Below are positions 48,834 through 61,319 of a stretch of DNA of 64,000 bases, in pieces. Within the stretch, counting starts at the first letter, position 1, and each line of letters opens with the position of its first letter. Source of the stretch: Azadirachta indica (lineage: Eukaryota; Streptophyta; Magnoliopsida; Sapindales; Meliaceae); NCBI GenBank assembly GCA_022749755.1, contig CM040443.1, positions 18,273,228 to 18,337,227 on the forward strand. Direction: 5' to 3'. Both the position numbers and the translations under genes were made by a program. Under the pieces are notes generated by a model. It was not told where the DNA came from and made no database searches. It saw only the letters and a program-made list of their open reading frames with translations.

Positions 48834-51800
48834 TAAACACGGTATCAAAGCATAAGTTATGATTTTGTAGACTTTAATGAATATAATTTGAATTTTTTTT
48901 TTAGACTTGATGTTAAGTGTTATTGATTAGAATAAAGGTTTAAGCAAAACTTTAAAATGTGATTTATTATTTCATGATATGATCCTCGCCAACGATGTGA
49001 CAAAAACTAGCACCAAATGCAATACGGAACCCCAAGATTTTCAATACACAAGTTTATTTAGTTTTGACCTATTACGTAACAAGATAAGAATCAAGAACTA
49101 CTATTGTTTAAAGATGCCACACCAAAAATCTCAAGAACCACTCAAAAATCAAGATGATAAGTTTGATTGTTTTAAATGCTACAAGAATAAACTTTGATTG
49201 TTCACAAGTCCTTTCAAGAATTGAAAGAAGAACGCAATAACTCACTCTTATTAAAATAACAATGTTTTTAATTGTAAAACAATGGTAGCCCTATACATAT
49301 AGGCTAATAAAAATATTAAATTAAATGGGAATAGGAAACCTAAATTAAGTAAGATTAAGAATCCTAAGTTAATTAGGAAAACTCGAATCCTAGTCTAATT
49401 TAGGAAAAATTTTTTATAAAGTAGGTAATCTAAATAAATAAAATTCCCAATCCTTCATGTCTTGTATCTTAAACCTTCCCAAAGCTGAAAATGTGCAAGT
49501 TCTCAATTGGAATCTTCTAGAACTTTAATCATAATAACTAGATTCTCTTAAAACTAATTTGGATTTATGTCAGACCTCCACGTATTTGCCATTTCTCCAA
49601 CTTGTTGAATCAGCCTATTTAATGCTTCTTTATAACGTTTGGCTCTAAGTCTTGTGATCGGCCCACTTGATAAGCTAAATGGATCATGTGAATACTACCT
49701 TTGAGTCCCTCGAAGCCCACGTGTGAGTTCTTTCTCTTGTATTCATGGTTGTGTAGCATTCTTTGCATCATTTAGGTAATTGTTTATGGAATTATTTCTC
49801 ATATAAGATACCAGAGTAATGTAGCAGAAGCATGATATGTTATGATTATATAAGCAGGAGTCATAGGTAGTAGATGTTGCTTTAGTTGATGTATTAGTGA
49901 TGGTGAATTTGAAAGGCGAAATTCTTTAAAGGAGTGGAGAATGATAAAATTTTTTAAAGGAATTACCTAAACCATATTATTGGGTTTAATAAGTGGCTTT
50001 GAGTTGATTTGTATTTGAGATTTGGAACCAATAATATGATGTTATATTTACAATGATTAAGGAACAAGGATTCTTGATTTAAGAGTTTGATAAGGATTGA
50101 CTCATATGTATTTTATAAGGATTATGATTTCTCGGACGGGAGAAACTTAAGTTATAAATACGTGAGGTATAAAATAGTTCATATCTACTCTTTAAGGGAG
50201 AAAATTTTGAGGAGATTGGAGATGATCCTAAGGAGAAATTCAAGATAAAGGAGGTAAATTTATCTATTGGTTTGTTGTAGTAGAATAGAGTATATGATTG
50301 GAGTCCAAGAATGCTAGAAGACTAGAATTTTAGAGAAGTTTTTGCTTACAAAACTTTTACGAAAAGGAGGAAAATTTATGTATTTTGGTTTTTAGTATAG
50401 ATTTTTGTACATTAGACTAGAAATCCAAAGGAATATTTCAAAATTAGTTTTGTTAATATCAGAAGGGAAAACAATTTTTAATGAATTTTCAAAGTGGAGT
50501 CAAGTATGCTGGAATTTTTTTTTTCAGTTTCAACAACACATGGATTGCAAAATTATCTTGACACACTTATACTTTTCCAAAAGTTATGAAATTTGGTATA
50601 TTACTATGGGTACATCTCTAGTTTAATTCTGGAAAGTTTCATGATTATTTGAATTGAAAATGGTTTGTTATTAATTTTTGAAGTTAATATGCTCAATGCT
50701 AAAAAATGTTTGAATAGTTTTAAATGCTATAAAGATTTGAAATTTTATATTCAATAGCTTTATATGTCAGCTTAGTTTCTATAAAATTTTACAATATTTG
50801 GTGAAGGGAACAATTTATGAAAAATCAAAGACTGAGGATTGTTTTGTTTTGAGACCGATTTTATATTACAAGATCAAATTTGGAAATTATTATTGTCAGG
50901 AGATTTGAGGACTTCATATGTTATAATTTATAGAAGTTCTATTGATGTGATCTTTGGTTAAGAATATTGTTATGTTATTGACATTTGAGGATGGTTCAAG
51001 GCAATCCAGTTCGTTTTAAATAAATTGCAAAATTTATGTATATTTTTGGTTATAAAAATATTTTCACACATATATTTGTATTTATGTATGAATGATTTTG
51101 CACTTATTCAACATATTTGATAAGAGTAATATTTCCTTTCTTTTTGAGTATTTGAAGTGCTTTAACAAGCATGTTTTGATTTATGAGCATTAATATAGAA
51201 CATATACATAAAAAGGGCTTTGTGCATGAAAATTGAGAAAGATTTTTTGATAAGAAGTATTGAGGTTTTCCTAAGTCTTCGTTGACTTTTCTTGTGTGTT
51301 TAAATGGATTGAATTTTTATTGATATATTTCTATATGCCATAACGAGATTTTCATTTACACACTTTAACTCGATGTTTTGACTTTTCATAGCCATGGAAA
51401 ATTCTTAAGTAATGGTTTGCCAATAGAGAATAAATGTTTGCAAAAAGAAAAACCTTTTTTTTTTTTGAAAAGTGAAGAAAATAAGTTATGTTATATGCAT
51501 ATTCATCTTTCATATTGTGTTATTTGATAAAAGTGATTTTTGTTTCGCAAAGACTAAAAAACAATTTATTTACTGAGTTGTTCCCTACTATAGTTTTGTG
51601 ATTCACAGGATATATTTTGAATTCCGTATTATCTAGAAGTTTGATTTTGATAATAGTGAAAGTTTTTAGTATATAAGACATATCTTTAGTGTTCGACTTG
51701 TGTAGTTATGAATTTCTATAAAGGATGATTGGTTTAGTATTAATGCTTTTGTATAATTTGAGGTTTGTAAGTTAAGCAAGAGTTTGACCCATTCAGATAT

Positions 51801-51935
51801 AGGGTATGATAGTTAATATTATAAGTTGTTATTTTAAAAGTTACATAGGAATGCAAGGTATTATAGTTTATTTCTGTTTGATTGACGAGATAGATCGAAT
51901 TTCGAGAATGAAATTTTTTTTTTTTGTGGGAAGAT
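48834..51935 (+). other. Interior of the LTR element, no coding capacity
   Basis: The primer binding site is at 48841-48852. From about 48960 to 49830 the base composition changes; read in reverse it resembles the leader of another retroelement, possibly a nested remnant (weak). No recognisable protein is found on either strand. Confidence 0.6.
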
Positions 51936-53836
51936 TGTAATACCCCAAAATTTTTATTAATGATAAGAATGTATATATTTGGATATATCAACATTATATT
52001 ATGTGAGGATATAGAAATTGAAAATTTATAAGATAGATATATTTATTTTTGTAAGGATTATTTGGTTAAGATGAATATGTTATATTCTTAAAAAAAATGG
52101 AATTATTTGATAATATGATTTTATTTGGGTAAATATATAAAAAAAGGATTAGCTAAGGGGGTTCAATGATATTAAAACCAAAATTCATTTCGGCTTTTTT
52201 GCGCAAGGTGGTGGAACGAGGCGGTGAAAATGAAACAAAAAACGAAAGAAAAGAAAGAGAAGGGTAGGAGAAAGAAGAAAACAAAAGGAAAAAAGAGGAG
52301 AGAAAGAGAACCGAAAGAGATAGAGAGAGAGGAGAAGAAAGAGGGAAGAAGGAAAATGAAAGAAGAGAATGAAGTGAAAAATAGGTGGTGAAGAAGAAAA
52401 AGAAAATGGGTAGAGAAAGTTTGTGTTTTTAGAAAGAGAAATAATTTCTAGAGAGAGAAAGGATGGCATTTAAGCTTAAAGTGACTAAATTTGTCAACGT
52501 CAAGTTCTAATCCTTGATTTTGTTCAGAAAACTCATCGGACACAGGAAAGCTAGGAAGAATTTCATTGGGTGGACCTGTGTGAAAGATTTCTGAAATTCA
52601 GGCGAGTTTCTGCAATTATTCTGGTTAAGTTGCTAATATTCTGAAATTTTTAAGCCTTAGCGTTATTTATGATAATATAGGGCAGTATTGATATTTTAAG
52701 ATTTTGGCAAGTTAGAATGTAATTAGTTAATTTTTTTTATAAATAAGTAATATTTAAGCTTTCTACAATGTGCAGTTTAAACCATGAATTGGTATTAGAG
52801 AGCAGTTTGAAGGAAAAAAGGAAGTTAGCAGAGTAATAAAAATTATTGTGTGATATTCAAGTGGGTATTTATATGCATTTGATAAATTTGGATTTTAAAA
52901 CTAAAAAGTAGGGTGTTTTATTACATTTAAAGTTTTTGATAAATGTTTATGAAAATTTTGAATTGTCATGTCTTGATCCAATTAATTATTTTTTGAATCA
53001 GATTTAAAAAGTAATTTTTGTATGAATGTTATATTTATAAATATAGTAGGAAAATTGTATCAATATGTGTTACATTCTTATAAATGAAAGATTTATATGG
53101 AAATGTTGAGAAATAATTAAGTAAATGAAAAATGTGATGGTTATACTACTTGTTGTGATGTGACATTAGTGTTTGGGACGATGGTCCTTGGAATAATGTC
53201 CTAAAATATGTTTCTATTAGGGAAACGACCCTAGAAATAATCAGGTAAAGGTTATTTTTTATGGGGTGACGATCCCTCAGAATAATACCTCTAAATTATG
53301 TATGGCCAATTTTTGGGACCGTGATCATTAGGAATAATGCCCCAGAAGTATGCATTTAATGATGAAATAAATGTATTTTTGTTACCTTTGTGAATAATGA
53401 AATTGAAATGTAGTTTTGAATTATTATTAAGCTTGTTGTTTGAAATTGAAAAGAATCTTATATATGTAAATTTGTCTATTACATAATCTTAAAACTGCCT
53501 TTATATATAAATTTTACTGTTCATTAGTTGACCCCTATTTTTAGGAAATGTTGGAGATAAGATAAGTAGATGACATCTAACACTTCAGGAAGAGGACGTT
53601 ACTATTTTTTGAACTTTTTGTAATTATAGTTGTAGGAGTTTATGTTATTTAGTTTTGATGTAATTCTATGTTTAACATTTGAATATTGGAAGCCTAAGTA
53701 TTTATTAGTATATTTTGTTGAGACATGAGACAAAGCAATTGATGTTGATACAAATTAGGTTATGTTTAACGTTTGAATGTTTTTGTAGTACCTTACTTCG
53801 GTGTTACTTTCGTAAAGCTGGATTTGGGGTATTATA
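51936..53836 (+). repeat. 3' LTR (1901 bp)
   Basis: Direct repeat of 46730-48833. The purine tract recurs at about 52205-52470. It is shorter than the 5' LTR mainly through a deletion near its end (about 53745-53790). Confidence 0.88.
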
Positions 53837-53841
53837 ATAAA

Positions 53842-54940
53842 TGTCAATTGATTTGATAGGCGTATATACCTGAATTTTGGGTGCCTCGAATGACTGCATA
53901 AACTAATCAACCTTAGTCATGAATGCACCCAACACATCCTCTTACTTGTGAACGTGCTAATTGAGTGCATCAAAATCAACCTGCAAAGCACATATATTAC
54001 CTTTCATATCAACATCACTCCTAGGAATCCCCTGCCCAGGCTATGTAGGGTGCGATGCTAGACTAGAGTGTTATGTCCCTGCTCTAGGCCCACAGGTACT
54101 TGATCCTCACCATTAGGCCCCCCTATGTTAGAACGAAGCTTTACCTCCTTTCTTTGGTGACCTTGCCAAGGACGTACACCCTGCAAAACAATGTTCTCAT
54201 TAGTCTAATTTAATAATTTTCGTAGAGGATCATAAGTCATCATCCAATTCGAGACACCACTGCCTATCTTGCACCTGAGCCCATTGGCTCAAGGACATTC
54301 TCACTAAATAACTTCCTGCCATATTCACCTTCATGTCTAACATATGACACCAAGGTTGCATAATATAGCCGGCGTCTCTCTTCTTCTAATAGCTCTAACA
54401 TGCGAACCACTATAGGCGACAACATTTATTGATATAATCATTGCAATGTAAGCAACTTATGCATCGTGCTAAGTCACGTAACTTGATATATTCAAAATCA
54501 TAGCATAAAGGATATTTATATTAACTGATTTTGGCCTCAATATATCCTAAACTTGTTTAGCGTGCAGATTCTTTACAATGTATGTTCATTGCAACATATG
54601 AGGGATATAGTTGTTGGTATGGAGTTCCAAAACTGATCCTACTGTCGAGGTGGGCTCATGCATCCAAGTCTACAACATAGTCCAATAAAACAACTTAATT
54701 TATACGAAAGAGAATAAAACAAATGATGTATTTACAAAGTGATATAGACCAAACCTGAAATGTAATTAGGAAGCCCTTGACATTGTACCTATTACTATGC
54801 TTCTTCCCTTCAGGCTCCGGCTTTGCTAACTTTTTCTTGTAGCAATGCATCTACTCAATGATTTGAATGTATATCATCACTCCATGGTGCCTATTGAACT
54901 CGCCTATATCATCTAATATCCAAAATAACCATGTATCTAC
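53842..54940 (-). pseudogene. Middle part of the Ulp1-type gene, decayed
   Basis: It continues the large MULE to the right of the retrotransposon. The frames are short and no domain is identifiable. It lies between the DUF1985 part and the (now distant) Ulp1 part, so it is read as the linker of the same broken gene. Confidence 0.4.
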
Positions 54941-54946
54941 AAGGTA

Positions 54947-55330
54947 TCAAGAATCCTTGACCAACACCATCCGCTCCAATAGGTAAAATAAGGATAGCCT
55001 CACCGCATCCATGTCGTCTATCACCGTGAAGTCCAAATCTTCATAAACCTCATTAATCTTGTCCAATAGAAAACTTGTCATACTATCAAAATATTGATCT
55101 CTCAAACGATTGCTCACCCGAACGTCACAGGATATGCCCAAACTTGAGCCCTTTAATAAGACCAAACTCAATATGCGAAAAATGGATATAGCTATCTCCT
55201 ATATGAAACCACATCTTCTGATTAGCCTTTTCCATCACAACCTCTTGTAACAGCATGTGATGGAAAATGTTTTTGGAGAAGTGGCAGAGCTGTAGGTCCA
55301 AAAAATGTCCAAGCACATCTTCTTGAACAA
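54947..55330 (-). pseudogene. DUF1985 domain of the Ulp1-type MULE gene
   Basis: Minus-strand frames give GHFLDLQLCHFSKNIFHHML, LQEVVMEKANQKMWFHIGDS, HFSHIEFGLIKGL, then LRDQYFDSM and FTVIDDMDAVRLSLFYLLER in another frame. This is the same domain as 62109-62561. A frame change near 55135 disables it. Confidence 0.8.
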
Positions 55331-55559
55331 GCTCTGCCGTTGAGGGGTCAACTTCGTCTAGATATCATTGATGACATATAATTTGGATAATGTAATCACC
55401 ACTTCAGGGAAATAGTCCTCTTTCTTCATTTCTAGCATCATTGAAATCATAATATCCATATTGTCCTTGTGTCACAAGGAAAAAGTAGTCAGTTGTTACA
55501 AATAAACACAGACTAATCTATAAAATCACTGAAAAACATAGAAAATGTAAGAAAGTATA

Positions 55560-55850
55560 TACAAATTTGCACTTTTGAATGTCCATGCTCAGAAGTGCAA
55601 GAAAGTGTATGCAAAACAAAACTTTCAAGCATATATGCACAGAAGTGTGCATTTTTCACGTGAAAATGTACTGATGTCTTTCAGGCATGCAAAATGCACA
55701 TTTTCGGGCTACCAAAACTGCATTTTTTAGTGTATTCATATAAAAGTAGAAATATGGTCAAGCTCGAAAGTACATAAATTGCACTTTCAAGTAAGGCTAT
55801 AATTGCATTTTCGAGCATAGACACTCAAAAGTGTCGTGCATCAATGTCAA
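55560..55850. repeat. Clustered TGCACTTTC-type motifs in the MULE subterminal region
   Basis: Variants of TGCA(C/T)TTTC and their complements occur many times in under 300 bases (for example TGCACTTTTG, GAAAGTGTATGC, TGCATTTTTC, TTGCACTTTC, TTGCATTTTCGAGC). They lie between the DUF1985 gene start and the right TIR. Confidence 0.55.
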
Positions 55851-56499
55851 AAACCTTTTTTTTCCAGCCAAATAACAAAAATTCCAACCAATATTAACCT
55901 AATTCAACCAATTCAATAGTTATCTTGTGCATCTAATTTTACATTTTCTAAAATAAATCAATTTAAATTCCAATCTAAATAAATCGAACTCCGAATTAAC
56001 GGGTCCAACTTAAAGCTGTCAATTTCTCTCCTCCATTATTGTTGTCTACATAATCAACGAAGCACTCTAAGTGTCACTGTTAAAATGCACTACCTTCATT
56101 GTATATGCCGTCATCCTTTGCTGCCATCGATTACACTTTTTGAATTTGTGAGATTGCACCAACTGTGGAAGCTAGAAAGTGAAAAAGTGAAAAAGTAAAA
56201 AAAAAAGAAGGAGAATGTCCATTGCTCTTCTATATTTTGATCTAATGCCCTATTATTCTTTTATATTTTTTTTTAATACTTCATTACCCCTAATTTTTAT
56301 TTTTTTTTATTTTACCCTTTAATTCAATTAGTTTATAAATTGGTAAGAACAAAAATATTTGAAATATTAAAGGGTAAAATCGAAATTCAAATAGAGTGAT
56401 AGGATATTAAAAAAAAATAGAAAAGAGTAATGAAGTATTAATTTAAAAAGTATGAGATAACGAGCATTCTCCTTAAAAAAAAATTGGAAAAATATTAGT

Positions 56500-56628
56500 A
56501 TTTTGTTAATTTGGGCTACGAAGGCAAATTTGTCTCAAAATTCATGAGTAGACTATTTTGGATACCATTATGGATGATGGTTATTTTTAAATTTATATTT
56601 TAAAAATGGATTATATTTAAAAATTTCT
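56500..56628 (-). repeat. Right terminal inverted repeat of the large MULE
   Basis: The reverse complement aligns with 42428-42560 and ends in GAGAAATTTTTAAATATAAT. Confidence 0.78.
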
Positions 56629-57890
56629 CTTATGGTTATAAAAAGGTCTAAAATCTAAACTCCATTCATGTTGAGTTAGGACGACTTTACATTTTTTTTT
56701 TTATAATATCTATAAAAGTACGGATTTGAGTTTTTTTTTTTTTATAATATTTATATATAAAAGTATGGGCTTAGAATTTTTTTAAGGATTATTGACTTGA
56801 CTTATTTTTATTAAAAAATTGAATAGTACTATTTTTATTACATATTAGTCCCTAATAAGTGGGATTAAAGTGTTTGTTTATGTTAAACTTTATATCAAAT
56901 GCTAATTATTTAGATATCGAAGATGCAAATGTTATTTTACATTAAAATTTTAAAATTATTTTTACTTTTTCCTTTTTTTGGTATCTTCGCAGATCGGATT
57001 TACTCCCAAAATCAGATTTAATATGATTTAAGAGTAATACTAGGAAATTTTGGATGAATAGAATTCCACTGGGAGGATAGTTAGGATAAACAAAATTTAA
57101 AAATTGTAAGTACCAAATTTCTGATTCATGATTAATTTAGCATTAATTGTTATTTTATAATATACTAACAGATAATTGTACCTATGAAAAGCCTTTGTTT
57201 TCATAACAAGTGTCTGTTTGAACACCATACTTTTATATTGCATTCAAAGTGCAATCATATGTTAATAAAACTGATTTGTTTTATTTCATGATAGCGACAA
57301 ATTAAATTAGATACTGTGTTTAAAATCTCAAATCCATTAGCAGGATTCTCTCTTTTGCCTTTTTCTGAAACAGAAATTAGAAAGCTTAATTTTTTTATTT
57401 CATTGGGTTGAATTGCATAGCCTTTATTTTTTATATTATTATGATATCATATTTATAGCCAAGAAAATTCTCAGAATCAATGCACAAAGCGCTTTGTTTA
57501 TCAAAAGAAGGTTTACCAAGGCCTAAGATTTAAAAGTCACTTAACACCGATTTTTTTTATTAATTTTGTTTTAATCTAACTACATTTATGGTAGCTCTAT
57601 GTAGCTATTATTAGCATTTGGATGAGCGATAGTCTTTAGGATCTTCTGGTTTTTTAGAGGCTTCTTCTAAATGAATATTGCTTGGATTATCTTTTGTCCT
57701 GGTGATTCTTATCTCTTTATTCTTGGCACATTCTTCTACAGATGTTTTATTGCCAAAAAGTGTAGTAAAGTAATTTTCTTTTTCTTGATGGATTTTTATT
57801 CAATTAGACTTCTGAATATCAAGTTCTACATAATCATGCTTGGGACCCTATATTGCATATGTGATTAACCTAATTGTAGTGTCAAATTTA
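56629..57890. other. AT-rich stretch, no gene recognised
   Basis: A short local duplication lies at 56690-56790 (T-run plus TATAATAT plus AAAGTA). It could hide decayed upstream exons of the MSH5 fragment, but none was recognised. Confidence 0.4.
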
Positions 57891-57891
57891 G

Positions 57892-59372
57892 TTCTTTGAT
57901 GTGGATGGAGAGACAAAAAGATTCTTTTATCATACCCCAAAAACATGAAAATTGGACAATTTTCTTCGATATATTTATCATAAAATTTTTGGGTGTAATA
58001 TAAAACCTGCTCTGTGTTTTTCTTGTTTAGATTTTGCTTGTGTTTTATTTGATGTTCCTCATCCATGTCTCTCATTCGTCTTTGTTGAAGTTATGGATAG
58101 GGAAATTACTAGAGACTGATTTAAATTATTTTCATGTCTCTCATTGCTTACGTGTTAAATTATTTTCAGGGAGGATTAATATCATCACTGGTCCTAATTA
58201 TTTAGGAAAAAGTATCTAATAAAGCAAGTCAGTAAGCATACTCTTTTCTCCCGGGGAAGTAACATCTCTCTCTCCCTCCATCTATCCCTGAAGTTTCTTG
58301 ATTTTGACAATTTTACTGATAATTATGTGCAGAAAAACTGATTTGCCATTCATAACTATTAGTACTAGTATAGTGCAACATTTGTTAAGTTGCAACTGTT
58401 AAAATTTAAGGCTATTTGTGTAGCAAGGGCATTCATTTATTGGCATATCTTTCTGCGTCGGAGACAACTGCTCGCACACATGTAGCCATGTAGGCACCAG
58501 TACCTTGGATGTTGATTCTTTTGCTACGAAAATGGCCAGTGACTATGTATACGACAAAGATTTTCTGGTCACCCTCATAAGTTTTATCCATTATGAAATA
58601 GCTTTTTCTTTTTCTACAGGCAGCTTTTATTGTATTCCTTAGATGCATAGGAAGTTTTGTACAAGCTGTTTCTGCTACTATTGGATTGACTGATCGGTGT
58701 GTTCCTGCATACTGTTGACATCTTTTCTTTTAGATTACTATTATCTATCCATATTTAGTTAGTCATGATCAAACAAACCACCATTCTGTCCTAACAGGAT
58801 ATTCTGTGTAATGGGAAACAAGCATATGACTGTAGAGCAAGTAACATTTATGATTGACCTACATCAAGTAGGGATGATGCTAAGGTCTTCCCAGACGAGG
58901 GTGGTCAGGGAATTTAATATTAATGCATTCCGAGTCGGAAGGTTTATGATGTCTGCATGTCATTATCCTTGTTATTTGCAAGCAATGAACCTTGTTTTAG
59001 CTGCTAAATCGACACTGCTTGTTATTCAAATTGCTTCCACAGGAATGCAGTAAAATGCTTATGGAGATGGAAGCTTATATCAAAAGCTATATTTAATTGA
59101 AGAATGTCTATAACTCATGTCTATTCATTGTTGATGAACTGTACAGGCAAGCAACTTCACAGTCTTTATGTCTGTTGGATGAATTTGGTAAAGGTACTCT
59201 TTTAGAAGGTTAATAATCTTGCCTTTGATTTTATGACATCCATATTGTTCGTGCATTATGGCAGGTATGATTAATTGCATAAATGTTGGCAATGGTTAAT
59301 TCAGATGGCATCGGTTTGCTCCATGGGACCACAAATTATTTTGCCACGTGTGATGATCCCCCAAAGGCTTGA
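57892..59372 (+). pseudogene. MSH5: MSH5 (MutS homologue 5) fragment with introns, disabled
   Basis: Exon pieces in order: FFDVDGETKRFFYHTPKT (57892 on), VMDREITRD (about 58095), GRINIITGPNYLGKSI (about 58168-58215), AFIVFLRCIGSFVQAVSATI (58624-58696), RIFCVMGNKHMTVEQ with FMIDLHQVGMMLR (58798-58884), QATSQSLCLLDEFGKG (59147-59193), then GIGLLHGTTNYFATCDDPPK (about 59309-59370). This is the Walker A to Walker B part of the meiotic MutS homologue MSH5, with GT-AG splice sites kept. Stops follow HTPKT and TRD, and one base is missing after GKSI. The 5' two-thirds and the C terminus are absent. Introns are kept, so it is a duplicated genomic fragment, not a retrocopy. The functional gene must be elsewhere. 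Confidence 0.88.
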
Positions 59373-59680
59373 TTTTTCCATTCTATTTTCTGCAATTGTC
59401 TTTCTATATTGTGGTTGTGTTCTGATTGTATATATTGCTGTAGGATATATTATTAGTCAGAAAGCTCAATCAGTTCTTTAGCATTCTCTCGACTTTGCTG
59501 CCATCTGATAATGAAATGTGAATTTGAAGACACATTGTGATTGATATAATACTTTGCAGCCAATAATATGATGTAGATTTTTCTGGATATGTTACAGATT
59601 TTCTGAAGTTGAGAATCTCTGATAAAAATATTTAAAATAGTCTGCTCTGTAAGAAAGTTTAATTTAATTGAATAGAGCAT

Positions 59681-59718
59681 GTGGTGGTGGTGGTGGCGGT
59701 GGTGGTGGTGGTGGGGGT
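59681..59718 (+). repeat. GGT microsatellite
   Basis: About 12 GTG/GGT units with one GGC interruption, ending in GGGGG. Confidence 0.9.
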
Positions 59719-59719
59719 G

Positions 59720-60690
59720 CAAGCAACCCATAGCGTCCAAATTTACTGGATTATGAAGATCTCAAATCCTCCCTTATTCTTGGCATCAATTTTGGTTTAT
59801 TATATTGCCAATTAACTGATTATCGTACAGATATATAAAAATAAGAAACGTAAGAGCTAAAAAAGCAGTTTTAACGAAGATTTTTACTATCAAATTCAAA
59901 CTTTAACGAAGACTTTTAATATCTGCGATGCAAATAAAATCCCTAAAATACTAACGAATAAAATCTTTATGTCAAAAAATATAACAGGATATGGACACAA
60001 GTTGCTATGCCGCCTAACAGTGCTTTTATTTTGGGTTACGAAGTCCCTGTTAAAAAGTTTGAATTTGCTCGACATAATTATTTAGTTGGACTTTTTCTCA
60101 AACTTTTTTCTTTTTTCTATTTTTTTTTTTAATTTTTATATTAAATCTTTATGGACTTGAAAGTGATTTTCTTGTACAACTTATATTAAAATTGAGAACC
60201 GCTGCTAGCTGACATGGTGTTTTGGTTGCAGGAATTGTTTGGTACACCATTAAGCACGTGTTTTGCTCTCGAAAGGAATTAGGGAAATTTCTCCAATCAT
60301 AACCCTTGAACTTTATGAACTAAAAGAAGTAGTTTCTTTCTTTGTCGTTTATTTGGGTAGAAAGTGATGAATCATTTCTTGGTTCTCTCTTTGTGGAGTG
60401 CAACTACGTTATGAATATTCAAATTTTATGAAAAAATCTTCTTTATAATTTATTTTGTCTTTTAATTATTCACTTCATATAAATCATGCTTCAAATATTA
60501 TATTACATATTTGGTTTGGCTCTAATTTAGTATTTAAATTAGTTTAATGAGATCAATGTTTTAATTAATAAAAAATATTATAAATATTTAATATTTGTTT
60601 ACAATAAATATTTGACGATAAAGGATAGTAAGAAAAAAATATAAATTTTTTAAAATTATTTATGGCCGTTATATGCCGATCGCAAATACT
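59720..60690. other. Spacer, no gene recognised
   Basis: AT-rich. The stretch from 60284 (GGGAAATTTCTCCAATCATAAC) resembles the outermost bases of the MULE TIR at 42428 and may be a TIR fragment. Nothing else is seen. Confidence 0.4.
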
Positions 60691-61319
60691 TTTGGAAAAT
60701 TTGCAACAGTGATCACTGTTCACTTAGAATTTTTAAAAATAATCAACATATAAATAAAATTACAAAAATGACCACCTCTTAATTTTTGAAATAAAAATGC
60801 CCCTGTATCCATTTGCAACAAAAATTTTCAAATCAATTTAGGGATCACCGAAACCCTAATTTCTATTTATACGCGAAAGTAACAATGTAAGCGAAAGTTC
60901 AATCGGTGATCATTAATCCGACGGTTGACGACGATGATAAAGGCTTAAAAATCTGATCACTTTCACGTCGACGGCAGCAAACTTGACCTAATATCCGTTC
61001 GCATTTCGATGACAGAGGCAATTTGGATAACCGAGGTACGAGTTTCAGAAATTTTCTTTGTATTTAAAGTGGATTTATTGACGATTTTGGATGAATTTGT
61101 ATGGGTTAGTGATTTATTCATCAATTTGTTAGAAATTAATCCCAAAAACTCGAACAATTGTATGTCGTTGGCTATGTAATTAATCGAGTTTTATTTTGAT
61201 TATTGTGATACAAACTCTTTTAATTCTATTTATGATGTGATGGAAAATGAGTGTTAAATGCATGAGGATTGTGTGATGTTGATGGAAGTGGAGCTAAAGT
61301 TGGAGACTGAGGGTGAGCG

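Larger units (their letters stand above)
46730..53836 (+). mobile_element. Non-autonomous LTR retrotransposon (LARD-like), TSD ATAAA
   Basis: The 5' LTR at 46730-48833 and 3' LTR at 51936-53836 are direct repeats beginning TGTAATACC and ending in GGTGTTACA / GGGTATTATA, the form of plant Ty3/gypsy LTRs. ATAAA flanks both sides (46725-46729 and 53837-53841). A primer site like initiator tRNA-Met (GGTATCAAAGC) lies seven bases after the 5' LTR, and a purine tract (GTGGGAAGA) precedes the 3' LTR. The 3.1-kb interior has no gag, protease, RT, RNase H or integrase. Confidence 0.9.
42428..56628. mobile_element. Large Mutator-like element with MuDR and DUF1985/Ulp1 remnants
   Basis: The left end (42428-42560) and the reverse complement of the right end (about 56500-56628) match over about 130 bases. 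Both share TTTTTAAAATATAAATTT, GACAAATTTGCCTTC and GCCCAAATTAACAAA in the same order. Inside are a MuDR N-terminal region (plus), and an Ulp1 domain and a DUF1985 domain (both minus). This is the layout of Ulp1-carrying plant MULEs (Kaonashi type). The 7.1-kb LTR element inside postdates it, so the original was about 7.1 kb. No clear target duplication was found. All genes are broken. Confidence 0.8.

Noticed and set aside
58433..58648. Minus-strand 71-codon frame (GHFRSKRINIQGTGAYM) as a gene
   Set aside because: Its first codons are antisense to an MSH5 exon and no family is recognised; it could be a small insert of unknown origin but is not supportable.
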